From NCBI GenBank assembly GCA_036258055.1, contig DATAEK010000068.1:1-64000 (forward strand): a stretch of DNA of 64,000 nucleotides. Reading direction: 5' to 3'. The position numbers were made by a program, and so were the translations under genes. This document shows positions 39,043 through 46,528 of this stretch, piece after piece (the stretch's first letter is position 1; each line of letters starts with the position of its first letter). This DNA comes from DATAEK01 sp036258055 (GTDB lineage Bacteria; Acidobacteriota; Vicinamibacteria; Vicinamibacterales; 2-12-FULL-66-21). A model generated the notes under the pieces. That model searched no databases. It was not told where the DNA came from and worked only from the letters and a program-made list of their open reading frames with translations.

Positions 39043-39468
39043 TCAGGAGGCCTTGCGGCCCAGAACTCGCTCGGCTGCGGCTGCGCCGAGCACTTCTGCA
39101 TCCGCCGCGAGACGCTGGCGGGCCTCGTCGACCGACGCCTGCAGCTTTGCTCCGGCCGATGCGATCTCCGCCTCGGCTTCCGCCCGTGTATCCGCGAGAA
39201 TCTGCGCGCGCGCGTTGAGCGCTTCGCGCCGCATCTCGTCCATCTGCTTGTAGATCTCCGCCCTCGCCGCGCCCGTCTTCTCGGCGAACTCTGCCGCCGC
39301 GGTCTTGGCCCGCAGGGCTGACTGTTCGGCGAGCTCGCGCGCCGAGCGAATCGCAGCCTCGCGCTGCGCCATCACGCGCTGGACCGGCTTGAACAACAGG
39401 CGGTCGAGCACGACGGTCAGCAGGAGCACGAAAAAGATGACCCAGAGTACTGAGAGATCCGGGAGCAA
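39043..39468 (-). CDS. atpF': F1F0 ATP synthase b' subunit
   Basis: A second b-type subunit, about 141 residues, with one membrane helix at the N-terminus (LSVLWVIFFVLLLTVVLDRL) followed by LFKPVQRVMAQREAAI and an Ala/Glu/Arg coiled coil. Bacteria with b and b' form a hetero-dimeric stalk, as in photosynthetic groups. I chose the TTG at 39468 because GGAGG stands four bases before it; the frame is open to a TTG at 39519. It is the first atp gene of the run, and atpB and atpE are not found upstream of it. Confidence 0.88.
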   Translation of the reverse strand: MLPDLSVLWVIFFVLLLTVVLDRLLFKPVQRVMAQREAAIRSARELAEQSALRAKTAAAEFAEKTGAARAEIYKQMDEMRREALNARAQILADTRAEAEAEIASAGAKLQASVDEARQRLAADAEVLGAAAAERVLGRKAS

Positions 39469-39574
39469 GAGGCCTCCGACGCGCGGGACGTTCAGGCCGC
39501 CATTTCGGCGACCACACAAAACGTCAATTTATACCATTCATCGCGCAAAGCTGCCAAGCTTGAGGTTCCTTCGC

Positions 39575-39660
39575 CGGTGCCCATGGTGCAGGGTGCCAAT
39601 GGGTCAAGGGAGCCAAGGTGTCAAGTGTCGGAGCCAGCGTGCCAAGGTGCGTGGGAAGGC
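39575..39660. repeat. Degenerate GTGCCAAGGTGC-type array
   Basis: Words such as GGTGCAGGGTGCCAATGGGT, GGAGCCAAGGTGTCAAG and GTGCCAAGGTGC recur. The same word family forms the array between gyrB and gyrA, so this is a dispersed repeat type. Confidence 0.6.
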
Positions 39661-39707
39661 ACGATCTGCGTCGCCGTGAAAACAGATCGCCGGTTGGATA
39701 GATCTAT

Positions 39708-39831
39708 CCTCGGCGCTTGGTCCTCGGCGCTTGGTCCTCGGCGCTCGGTCCTCGGCGCTCGGTCCTCAGGGCTTGGGCTCAGGGCTTGGGGCTTAGGGCT
39801 CGGGGCTCGGGGCTCGGGGCTTGGGGGTCGG
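39708..39831. repeat. Imperfect tandem array of CTCGGCGCTTGGTC / GGGCTCGGGGCT units
   Basis: About 125 bases of 7-14-base units: first CCTCGGCGCTTGGT and CCTCGGCGCTCGGT copies, then AGGGCTTGGGGCTT and GGGGCTCGGGGCTC copies. Unit sequence drifts along the array. Confidence 0.8.
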
Positions 39832-39844
39832 AGTAGAGAGCCCG

Positions 39845-40876
39845 TCAGCGAAGGATCACGCGAGCGGACGACGGGAGGAGCACCGCGCCGATTCGGGCGG
39901 CGGCAACGCCGGCTGCTGCGAGCGCAGATTCGGCGGCGCCAGCGTGATCGGGATGAACGCTGGCCAGGAGCCCGCCGGACGTTTGCGGGTCGTGCAGCAG
40001 ACTCAGAATTTCGGACGGGATCTCACGCTCCATCCTGACGCCGGTCCCGAAATACCGGGCGTTCGTTCGCCCCCCGCCTGGAATATTGCCGGCCACGAGC
40101 CCTTCCACTTCGGGCAGCAACGGAACGGCCTCCACATCGATTGCCAGGGTGCATCCGCTGGCAGCCGCCATCTCCGATCCGTGACCGATGAGCCCGAACC
40201 CGGTGATGTCCGTGCACGCATGCACGGACTCGCCGATCTGTTCGAGCGCCTCGGCGGCCGCCTTGTTGAGCGTCACCATCGACCTGATGGCAGCGCTGAT
40301 CAGCGCCTCGGGCGCGCGGCCGTATTTGAGCGCCGTCGACACGATCCCTGTGCCCAGGGGTTTGGTGAGGATCAGCACATCTCCCGCGCGCGCGCCGGCG
40401 TTCGACCAGATGCGAACGGGGTCGACCTCTCCCGTCACGGAGTAGCCGAACTTGACCTCCTGATCCTTGACCGTGTGTCCGCCGAGCAGCGCCACGTGCG
40501 CCTCACGGAGCTTGTCGAGGCCTCCCGCAAAGATCGCTTTAAGGACGGCGGCGTCGAGCTCCTCCGGAAAGCACGCGATCGCCAGCGCCGTCAACGGACG
40601 GCCTCCCATCGCGTAGACATCGCTCAACGAATTCGCCGCGGCAATCTGACCGTACACGTACGGGTCGTCGACGATGGGCGTGAAGAAGTCGACGGTCTGC
40701 ACGAGCGCGCGGCCGGCATCGAGGCTGTACACACCGGCATCGTCCGCGGTCCGGTAGTCCACGAGGACGCGGTGGTCGTCGTTCACGGGCAAATCGCCCA
40801 GCACCTGGGCGAGCTCACCGGCCGCGAGCTTACTCGCTCAACCAGCGCAGGCCGAATAGTCGGTCAGCTTTTTCAT
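39845..40876 (-). CDS. selD: Selenophosphate synthase, itself a selenoprotein (in-frame TGA at 40840-40838)
   Basis: SelD makes selenophosphate from selenide and ATP, the selenium donor for tRNA-Sec. The body (GRIAA-type YGQIAAANSLSDVYAMGG, CFPEELD, LLGGHTVKD, DITGFGLIGHGSEM, DPQTSGGLL) is typical, but a conventional reading begins late at MLGDLPVN. The frame extends upstream through one TGA to ATG 40876: MKKLTDYSACAG-U-ASKLAA. The TGA (codon 13) sits exactly where E. coli SelD has catalytic Cys17 (YSHGAGCGCK), followed by the catalytic Lys (K16 here). Many organisms have Sec at this place. The extended length is 343 residues, against 347 in E. coli, and AGGAAGAG lies before the ATG. It is 33 bases downstream of parB. 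Confidence 0.93.
40809..40837 (-). promoter_or_regulatory. Candidate bacterial SECIS element of selD
   Basis: Directly after the in-frame TGA on the minus strand, AGCTC (40830-40826) pairs with GAGCT (40816-40812) around loop GCGGCCGGT, with an outer GCG/CGC pairing. The loop lies 13-21 bases from the TGA and contains the GGU typical of bacterial SECIS loops. A competing hairpin, GCGAG with CTCGC, is also possible. Confidence 0.5.
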
Positions 40877-40909
40877 CGTCTCGTCTCTTCCTGAAACCGT
40901 CCTCGATCG

Positions 40910-41755
40910 TCAGCTGCGCTCCGTCAGCAGTTCGTAGATCCGCTGCAGTTCGTCTTCCGAAGCGAACTCGATCTCGACGCGGCCGCCTCGCCGCTTGCGT
41001 ACGATCCGGACGCGCGTCCCCAGCGAAAACCGCAGTTTCTCCTCGGCCGCGCGCGTGTGCACGTCCTTCGGTGTTTCCACGGGACGCGGCGCTGGCTCGG
41101 TGGCTTTCCTGATGAGGATCTCGGTCTCGCGCACCGACAGCTGTCGGGCGACGACGTCGCGCGAGACGCGGAGCTGCGTCTGTTCGTCGGGCAGCGCAAG
41201 AATCGCCCGGGCGTGTCCCATCGACAGCGTCCCCGCCGACACGTTCTCGCGGATCTCGCGCGGCAGCCTCAACAGCCGGACGATGTTCGCGATCGACGAA
41301 CGGTCCTTGCCCACCGAATCCGCGATCTGATCCTGCGTGAACTGGAACTCGTCGGCCAGGCGGCGATACGCGAGTGCCTCTTCGATGGGATTGAGATCTT
41401 CCCGCTGCAGGTTCTCGATCAGCGCGGCGGCGAGAAGGCGCTCGTCGGGTATGTCTCGCACGACGACCGGTACCTTCAGAAGACCCGCGCGTTGAGCTGC
41501 GCGCCAACGGCGCTCGCCAGCGATGATCTCGTACCCACCATCCACTTTGCGCACGACGATCGGCTGGATGACGCCGTTGTCGCGAATCGAGCGCGCGAGG
41601 TCATCGATCTTTGCGTCGTCGACGTGCGTCCGCGGCTGGAACTTGTTCGGCCGCAGCAGATCGCTGTCGACTTCCAACGGGCGATCGGACACGACGGGGG
41701 TGTCGGGGATGAGCGCGCTCAGGCCGCGGCCGAGCGCCGGACGCTTGTCAGCCAT
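40910..41755 (-). CDS. parB: Chromosome partitioning protein ParB
   Basis: A 281-residue ParB with the N-terminal CTP-binding domain (NKFQPRTHVDDAKIDDLARS, IIAGERRWRAAQRAGL), the central helix-turn-helix (FTQDQIADSVGKDRSSIANI) and a C-terminal dimerisation domain. It loads at parS and slides as a CTP-dependent clamp. The ATG at 41755 (GGAG eight bases upstream) starts MADKRPALGRGLSALI, the classical N-terminus that stimulates ParA; it overlaps the parA end by eight bases. Three parS palindromes lie just beyond parA. Confidence 0.96.
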   Translation of the reverse strand: MADKRPALGRGLSALIPDTPVVSDRPLEVDSDLLRPNKFQPRTHVDDAKIDDLARSIRDNGVIQPIVVRKVDGGYEIIAGERRWRAAQRAGLLKVPVVVRDIPDERLLAAALIENLQREDLNPIEEALAYRRLADEFQFTQDQIADSVGKDRSSIANIVRLLRLPREIRENVSAGTLSMGHARAILALPDEQTQLRVSRDVVARQLSVRETEILIRKATEPAPRPVETPKDVHTRAAEEKLRFSLGTRVRIVRKRRGGRVEIEFASEDELQRIYELLTERS

Positions 41756-42551
41756 GATGTTGCTCCGTTTCGCTGCCGGCGTCATTGCCGCGCGCGAGGA
41801 ATTCCTTCGCGAGTGCGAGGTAGGCCTCGGCTCCGCGTGACTTCACGTCGTAGAGAATCGCGGGCAAGCCATGACTCGGTGCTTCGCCGAGCCGGATGTT
41901 GCGCGGGATCACGGTCGTGAACACGCGTTCCTGGAAGAACGCCCGGATGTCACGCGCGACCTGCTGGCCGAGATTGGTGCGGTCGTCGTACATCGTCATG
42001 AGGACGCCGGCGATGTCGAGGTCCGGGTTGAGGGTCGCTCGCACGCGGCGAAGCGTGGCTACGAGATCGGCGAGGCCTTCGAGCGCGAAGTACTCGCAGT
42101 TGAGCGGAATCACAACGCCGTCCGCGGCGACCAGCGCATTGAGCGTCAGCAGGCCGAGCGACGGCGGCGTGTCGATCAGCACGTAGTCGAAGTCGTCGCG
42201 CAACCGATCGAGGACGACGCGGAGTCGCCGCTCACGATCGGGCAGCGAGACGAGCTCCACTTCGGCGCCCGTGAGATTCCGGTCCGCGGGGACCAGCGAC
42301 ATCCCCTTGACGCGCGTCTCGAGGAGAAACGCGCGCGGGTCCGGTGTGTCGCCGGTGATCGCCTGGTAGATCGTGCCGCCGGACGCGACCTGCCCTTTGA
42401 GGCCGACGCCGCTCGAGAGATTCGCCTGCGGGTCGGCATCGACGAGCAGCACTCGCTGATTGGCGAGCGCGAGAGCCGTACCGAAGTTGATCGCAGTGGT
42501 GGTCTTGCCGACGCCGCCTTTCTGGTTGGCGACGGCGATAATGCGCGCCAT
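41748..42551 (-). CDS. parA: Chromosome partitioning ATPase ParA (Soj)
   Basis: A 267-residue ParA/Soj ATPase. The deviant Walker A KGGVGKTT is at residues 11-18, Walker B-like DYVLIDTPPSLGLLT follows near 115, and the C-terminal IPRNIRLGEAPSHGLPAILY is diagnostic. With ParB and parS it segregates the origin region. It is first in the parA-parB-selD run. Confidence 0.97.
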   Translation of the reverse strand: MARIIAVANQKGGVGKTTTAINFGTALALANQRVLLVDADPQANLSSGVGLKGQVASGGTIYQAITGDTPDPRAFLLETRVKGMSLVPADRNLTGAEVELVSLPDRERRLRVVLDRLRDDFDYVLIDTPPSLGLLTLNALVAADGVVIPLNCEYFALEGLADLVATLRRVRATLNPDLDIAGVLMTMYDDRTNLGQQVARDIRAFFQERVFTTVIPRNIRLGEAPSHGLPAILYDVKSRGAEAYLALAKEFLARGNDAGSETEQHHG

Positions 42552-42634
42552 ATTGGGCTTTCAGCCTAATGCGTTACTTATCCGAGCTGATTACCGCCCT
42601 GCAGGATACTGTCCGAGCTTCAGGATGGTCAATC

Positions 42635-42650
42635 CGTTCCACGTGGAACG
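42635..42650. promoter_or_regulatory. parS site 1
   Basis: CGTTCCACGTGGAACG is a perfect 16-bp palindrome matching the near-universal parS core TTCCACGTGGAA, 84 bases upstream of parA. ParB should bind here. Confidence 0.93.
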
Positions 42651-42916
42651 CTTGAAGTCCGGGCCGCAGGCGGGCCAACCTCAGCATTCGCTTCACCACC
42701 TGTTCTTTCGGTCAAGATTTCGCTTAAATAGCTTATCCGCAGTAACTTAGCTGGGTGCATGAACGGGGGAGAGCCTGGCGTGAAGAGACCTGTGTCTCCT
42801 GGGTTTCTCGCGTGTACCGGCCCCTGAGGAGCTGGCCTGCCGGAGGCCCTCCAGCTGCAGCCCTCCACCACCTGTCCTGGTTGACAACTCGTTTGTCCAG
42901 AACCGATCCCGTTGGC

Positions 42917-42932
42917 TGTTCCACGTGGAACA
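42917..42932. promoter_or_regulatory. parS site 2
   Basis: TGTTCCACGTGGAACA is a perfect 16-bp palindrome, close to the Bacillus-type parS consensus TGTTNCACGTGAAACA. Confidence 0.95.
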
Positions 42933-43458
42933 GCTCTCACGATCAGTGGGATTCCCAAGATTCTCGCGGGTCTCTGGGACCGCGCACGTCTGTTTTCGGC
43001 AGGCTCGGCGCACTGTCGCCTGCGGTTGGAATATCGACACGCCGGCCGCGCAGGGGCACTTCGTCAGGGAGCCTGAGCAGGGTGTGGGATTCACCGAGGG
43101 TTTCCCGCCTGGTGTCCAGGGTCGCGCAGGTTGCCTTGCGACCCGCGCTTGGCGCCCCTGGCGGGCAACTTTGGCGTGCATGTCGAGACCCCGCCCTCTC
43201 GGGCGCTCGGTCAGGATAGCGAAGCATTTCATTGGGATTCACCGAGAACTCCGGGGGTCTCTAAGGAGCGCACGGCCTACCAGCAGTGGTCGGCGCCTGT
43301 TGCGTCGGGCGTTGAGTCGACACGCCGGCCGTGCGGAGGCCCTCCGTTGAGGGATCGTGTGCAGGCGTTGGGATTCAGCAATGACTGACTCTCGCCTGGT
43401 ATCTGGGGTCGTGCGCCGGTCGTCTTTGACCGTTCGCGGCGACCAACGTCGATCCGGA

Positions 43459-43574
43459 CCCTGCCCTCCCTGCTCTCCCTGCCCTCCCTGCCCGACCTGC
43501 CCTTCCTGCCCGACCTGCCCGACCTGCCCGACCTGCCCAACCTGCCCGACCTGCCCAACCTGCCCAACCTGCCT
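43459..43574. repeat. CCTGCCCGA/CCTGCCCAA tandem array
   Basis: About 115 bases of 9-10-base units (CCTGCCCTC, CCTGCCCGA, CCTGCCCAA) with gradual drift, inserted into the degenerate 140-bp repeats. It is fully pyrimidine/G-biased and has no fixed-length spacers, so it is not CRISPR. Confidence 0.85.
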
Positions 43575-43969
43575 TACGGAAGCCGTCCGCAACGGCAAGC
43601 GAGCTCGACGACGCGCGTGCGTCGATCGTGCGCCCCCGTGAACGCGCGATCTCGTCGAGGAAGAGCGTCCCGCGGGCTCGGCGCCCGAGTGCGCAGCTTT
43701 GGCGAGTATCGGGACCCTCCGGGCGCTCGGTCAGGATCGTGGGCAGGGCGTTGCGGTTCAGTCAGAATTCTCGCCAGGTTTTTGGGGAGCGCACGGGCCT
43801 CCTCGGTGCGCGCGGCGCTAGTGCTGCCCTTGTCGCGGAATATCGATATGCCGGCCGCCCGAGTGCTCGGTCAGCGTAGGGAACAGGGCGATGGGATTCA
43901 CTGGAGGGTTTCTCGCCCGGTCTCAGAGGAGTGCACAGTTCATTTTTGCCTTGGGCTGCGCTGAGCACC

Positions 43970-44656
43970 CTAGTGTGCCAACGTTCCACGTGGAACGTCG
44001 ACGTACCGGCCGACCGGGCGCTTGGTCAGGATCGTCAGCCGGCTACGGAGCGACTCCAGCAGTGGAGAAGTGGACGTCCACTCGAGGGGCGGGACCAGCA
44101 TCGGCGGAACCTCCGGGCCACTAGGACCGCGGAAGAGCATCACGATGCCGCGTGGCGCCAGGAACGCCTGAAGCGTCAGCAAGACCTTCGACTCCACTCG
44201 GACGGCACGCAGCGACACGACATCGTAGGTCTCGTGCAGCTCCGGCCGGGCCAGCAGCTCCTCGTAGCGGGCCGTCTCGACCTGCGTGCGATCCAGAGCC
44301 AGTCGGCGACTCGCCTCCCGGAGAAACGCCGACTTCCGCGCTTTCACCTCCACCATCGTCAACGTGATGCCGGGCGCTGCAAGCTTGAGGGGGATAGCTG
44401 GGGAGCCGCCCCCCGACCCGACATCCAGGACCCGGCTCGTGGGTGAGGGCAGGAGCCGCGCGGCGAGGAGTGGCTCGAGCAGCAGCCGGTCGATCGCTTC
44501 ATCCGGATCCGACAGCGACGTCAGGTTGATCTTCTGATTCCAGCGGGAGAGCAGTTCGTAGTAGCTGGTCAAGCCGGCGGTCAGGTCCTCGGGGAGGAAA
44601 ACGCCGGCGCGAGCGGCACGACGTGACAGACGGGTGCGGAAGTCGCGCGGGGCCAC
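43970..44656 (-). CDS. rsmG: 16S rRNA (guanine-N7) methyltransferase RsmG
   Basis: A 228-residue methyltransferase acting on G527 of 16S rRNA. The SAM motif LDVGSGGGSPAIPLK, ELLSRWNQKINLTSL near the N-terminus and VSLRAVRVESKVLL are family signatures. The 3' end runs through a parS palindrome (43981-43998), which encodes the tail DVPRGTLAH; the same arrangement is seen in many origin regions, where rsmG ends in a parS-encoded tail. It is 12 bases after mnmG. Confidence 0.95.
   Translation of the reverse strand: MAPRDFRTRLSRRAARAGVFLPEDLTAGLTSYYELLSRWNQKINLTSLSDPDEAIDRLLLEPLLAARLLPSPTSRVLDVGSGGGSPAIPLKLAAPGITLTMVEVKARKSAFLREASRRLALDRTQVETARYEELLARPELHETYDVVSLRAVRVESKVLLTLQAFLAPRGIVMLFRGPSGPEVPPMLVPPLEWTSTSPLLESLRSRLTILTKRPVGRYVDVPRGTLAH
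43981..43998. promoter_or_regulatory. parS site 3, inside the rsmG 3' end
   Basis: ACGTTCCACGTGGAACGT is a perfect 18-bp palindrome with the parS core, lying within the last codons of rsmG. Confidence 0.93.
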
Positions 44657-44668
44657 GCGCGAAGCCTA

Positions 44669-46528
44669 TCAGACGCGGCGCGCCTCGTGCAGCCGTTCGA
44701 GTTGGCCGAGAACGATCGCGATCGCCGCGGGAGTGACGCCCGGAATCCGTGACGCTTGGGCGAGCGTGGCCGGTCGCACTTCGGTGAGCCGTTGAACCAT
44801 CTCTCGTGAGAGCCCCGGGACCCCCTCGAAGCGGAAGTCTGGCGGGATGGCGCGCGTTTCCTGGCGCCGCTGGCGCTCGATCGACGCCAGCTGCCGCCGG
44901 AGATATCCCTCGTACTTGAACTCGGTTTCGAGGCTCGCCAGATCGATCATCCGATCGCGCGCGTCGACGGCGATCGACACCTGACCACCGGACACCAGCC
45001 GCTCGAGCGAGACCTCGGGTTGCTTCAACGCGCGTGGTGCCGGCGCGCGTTGACCGGACCCCAGCGTGACCGTGGTTCGATTGATCACGTCGCGGTTGCG
45101 CGCGAACCGATCGCGTCGTCTCTCGAACCGCGACCATCGCTCGTCATCCACCAGCCCGATCTCGCGGCCTCGGGGCGTCAGACGAAGATCCGCGTTGTCG
45201 ATGCGGAGCAGCAACCGGTGCTCGGCTCGAGAGGTGAACATCCGGTACGGTTCGAGGCAGCCCTTCGTCGTGAGGTCATCGACGAGCGTGCCGATGTAAC
45301 TGTCCTCTCGACCGAGGCGGAGCGCGCCGGCGCGTGTGACTTGCCGTGCGGCGTTGGCGCCCGCGACCAGCCCCTGCGCGGCGGCTTCCTCGTACCCCGA
45401 GGTGCCGTTGATCTGACCGGCGAGGTACAACCCCTCAATCCGCTTGGTCTGCAGCGTGGCATCGAGTTCCGTCGGCTGGATGAAGTCGTATTCCACTGCG
45501 TAGCCAGGTCGCAGCATGACTGCGTCTTCGAGACCTGGAAGCGCGTGGATCAATCGCTCCTGCACGTTGGCGGGGAGGCTCATCGAATAGCCGTTGATGT
45601 AGATCTCGTCGACGTCGAGCCCTTCGGGCTCGAGAAAGAGCTGATGACGCTCCCGATCGGGGAACCGCATCACCTTGTCCTCGAGCGACGGACAATAGCG
45701 CGGACCGATCCCTTTGATCTGGCCGTTGAAGAGCGGAGACTGCCCGATGTGCGCGCGGACGAGATCGTGTACGACGGCTGTCGTGTGGAGGTAATAGCAC
45801 AGGATCTGATCGCGCTCGATACCGTCGGACAGGAACGAAAACGGAACGGGTGGATCGTCCCCGTGTTGCGGCTCGAACTGCGAGAAATCGATGCTCTTGC
45901 GATCGAGGCGGGGCGGAGTGCCGGTCTTCAATCGACCCCAGCGGAATCCGAATGACTTGAGTGACTCCGCCAGCGCGTGTGACGGCGGTTCACCGGCTCG
46001 GCCTGACGGCCGCTGCTCGGGACCGACGTGGACGAGACCGTTGAGAAACGTGCCCGTTGTCACGACGAGTGCTTCGCAACCGAACTGCTCACCGCTTTCG
46101 AGCTCGAGACCGGTGATGCGGCCAGATTCCGTGAGAATGCGGCCTGCTTTGCCGATGATCCAGTCGACGCCGCCCTCCGCGGCAAGGGCGGAGGCGACCC
46201 ATTCGCTGTAGCGCCGCTTGTCTGCCTGGGCTCGCGGCGACCACACCGCCGGTCCTCGGCTGCGATTCAGCAGCTTGAACTGAAGGCCGGTCGCGTCGAT
46301 TGCCTGGCCCATCAATCCGCCGAGCGCATCGATTTCCCTGACGAGATGCCCCTTCGCGGTGCCACCGATGGCCGGATTGCACGGCATGTGCGCGATAGTG
46401 CCGTTCGAGAGCGTGCAGATCGCCACGCGTCGGCCCATGCGCGCCGCGGCCCAAGCCGCCTCCACGCCGGCGTGCCCGGCGCCGATCACGATCACGTCGA
46501 ACCGCTGGAGTGTTCTCTCCACTACCAA
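44669..46528 (-). CDS. mnmG: tRNA uridine-5-carboxymethylaminomethyl modification enzyme MnmG
   Basis: A 619-residue FAD enzyme which with MnmE modifies U34 of certain tRNAs. DVIVIGAGHAGVEAAWAAAR is the FAD-binding motif; MPCNPAIGGTAKGHLVREID and the YCPSLEDKVMRFPDRERHQL region are characteristic. The start is a TTG at 46528 directly after the mnmE stop; a GTG at 46522 is an alternative. It is in the order mnmE-mnmG-rsmG common near origins. Confidence 0.96.
   Translation of the reverse strand: MVVERTLQRFDVIVIGAGHAGVEAAWAAARMGRRVAICTLSNGTIAHMPCNPAIGGTAKGHLVREIDALGGLMGQAIDATGLQFKLLNRSRGPAVWSPRAQADKRRYSEWVASALAAEGGVDWIIGKAGRILTESGRITGLELESGEQFGCEALVVTTGTFLNGLVHVGPEQRPSGRAGEPPSHALAESLKSFGFRWGRLKTGTPPRLDRKSIDFSQFEPQHGDDPPVPFSFLSDGIERDQILCYYLHTTAVVHDLVRAHIGQSPLFNGQIKGIGPRYCPSLEDKVMRFPDRERHQLFLEPEGLDVDEIYINGYSMSLPANVQERLIHALPGLEDAVMLRPGYAVEYDFIQPTELDATLQTKRIEGLYLAGQINGTSGYEEAAAQGLVAGANAARQVTRAGALRLGREDSYIGTLVDDLTTKGCLEPYRMFTSRAEHRLLLRIDNADLRLTPRGREIGLVDDERWSRFERRRDRFARNRDVINRTTVTLGSGQRAPAPRALKQPEVSLERLVSGGQVSIAVDARDRMIDLASLETEFKYEGYLRRQLASIERQRRQETRAIPPDFRFEGVPGLSREMVQRLTEVRPATLAQASRIPGVTPAAIAIVLGQLERLHEARRV

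Larger units (their letters stand above)
39520..39844. other. Gene-free, repeat-filled region between atpF' and selD
   Basis: About 325 bases without a credible gene, made largely of two imperfect arrays described separately (39575-39660 and 39708-39831). The atpF' promoter should lie at its left end, but no clear -35/-10 pair was found. Confidence 0.55.
42552..43969. other. Gene-free centromere-like region between parA and rsmG
   Basis: About 1.4 kb with no credible gene: open frames here are Arg/Gly-rich and cross the repeats in several phases. It contains parS sites at 42635 and 42917, a third overlapping the rsmG 3' end, at least six degenerate ~140-bp repeats (42948-44032) and a CCTGCCC array (43459-43574). 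Confidence 0.75.
42948..44032. repeat. Degenerate ~140-bp repeats of the parS region
   Basis: GGGATTC-type unit starts recur at 42948, 43086, 43234, 43370, 43754 (changed to CGGTTC) and 43893, spaced 136-148 bases apart except where the CCTGCCC array interrupts. Within units, TCTCGCC(T/C)GGT, GGAGCGCAC, GGAATATCGACACGCCGGCC and GGGCGCTCGGTCAGGAT recur in that order. The last unit carries a full parS (43981-43998) where earlier ones have only GGAATATCGAC. Confidence 0.65.

Noticed and set aside
43459..43574. CRISPR array.
   Set aside because: Units are 9-10 bases and contiguous, without spacers; no cas genes in the window.
42755..43598. Several overlapping 100-160-residue frames in the parS region.
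   Set aside because: They run in both strands across degenerate repeats, have no recognisable domain and contain the low-complexity CCTGCCC array.
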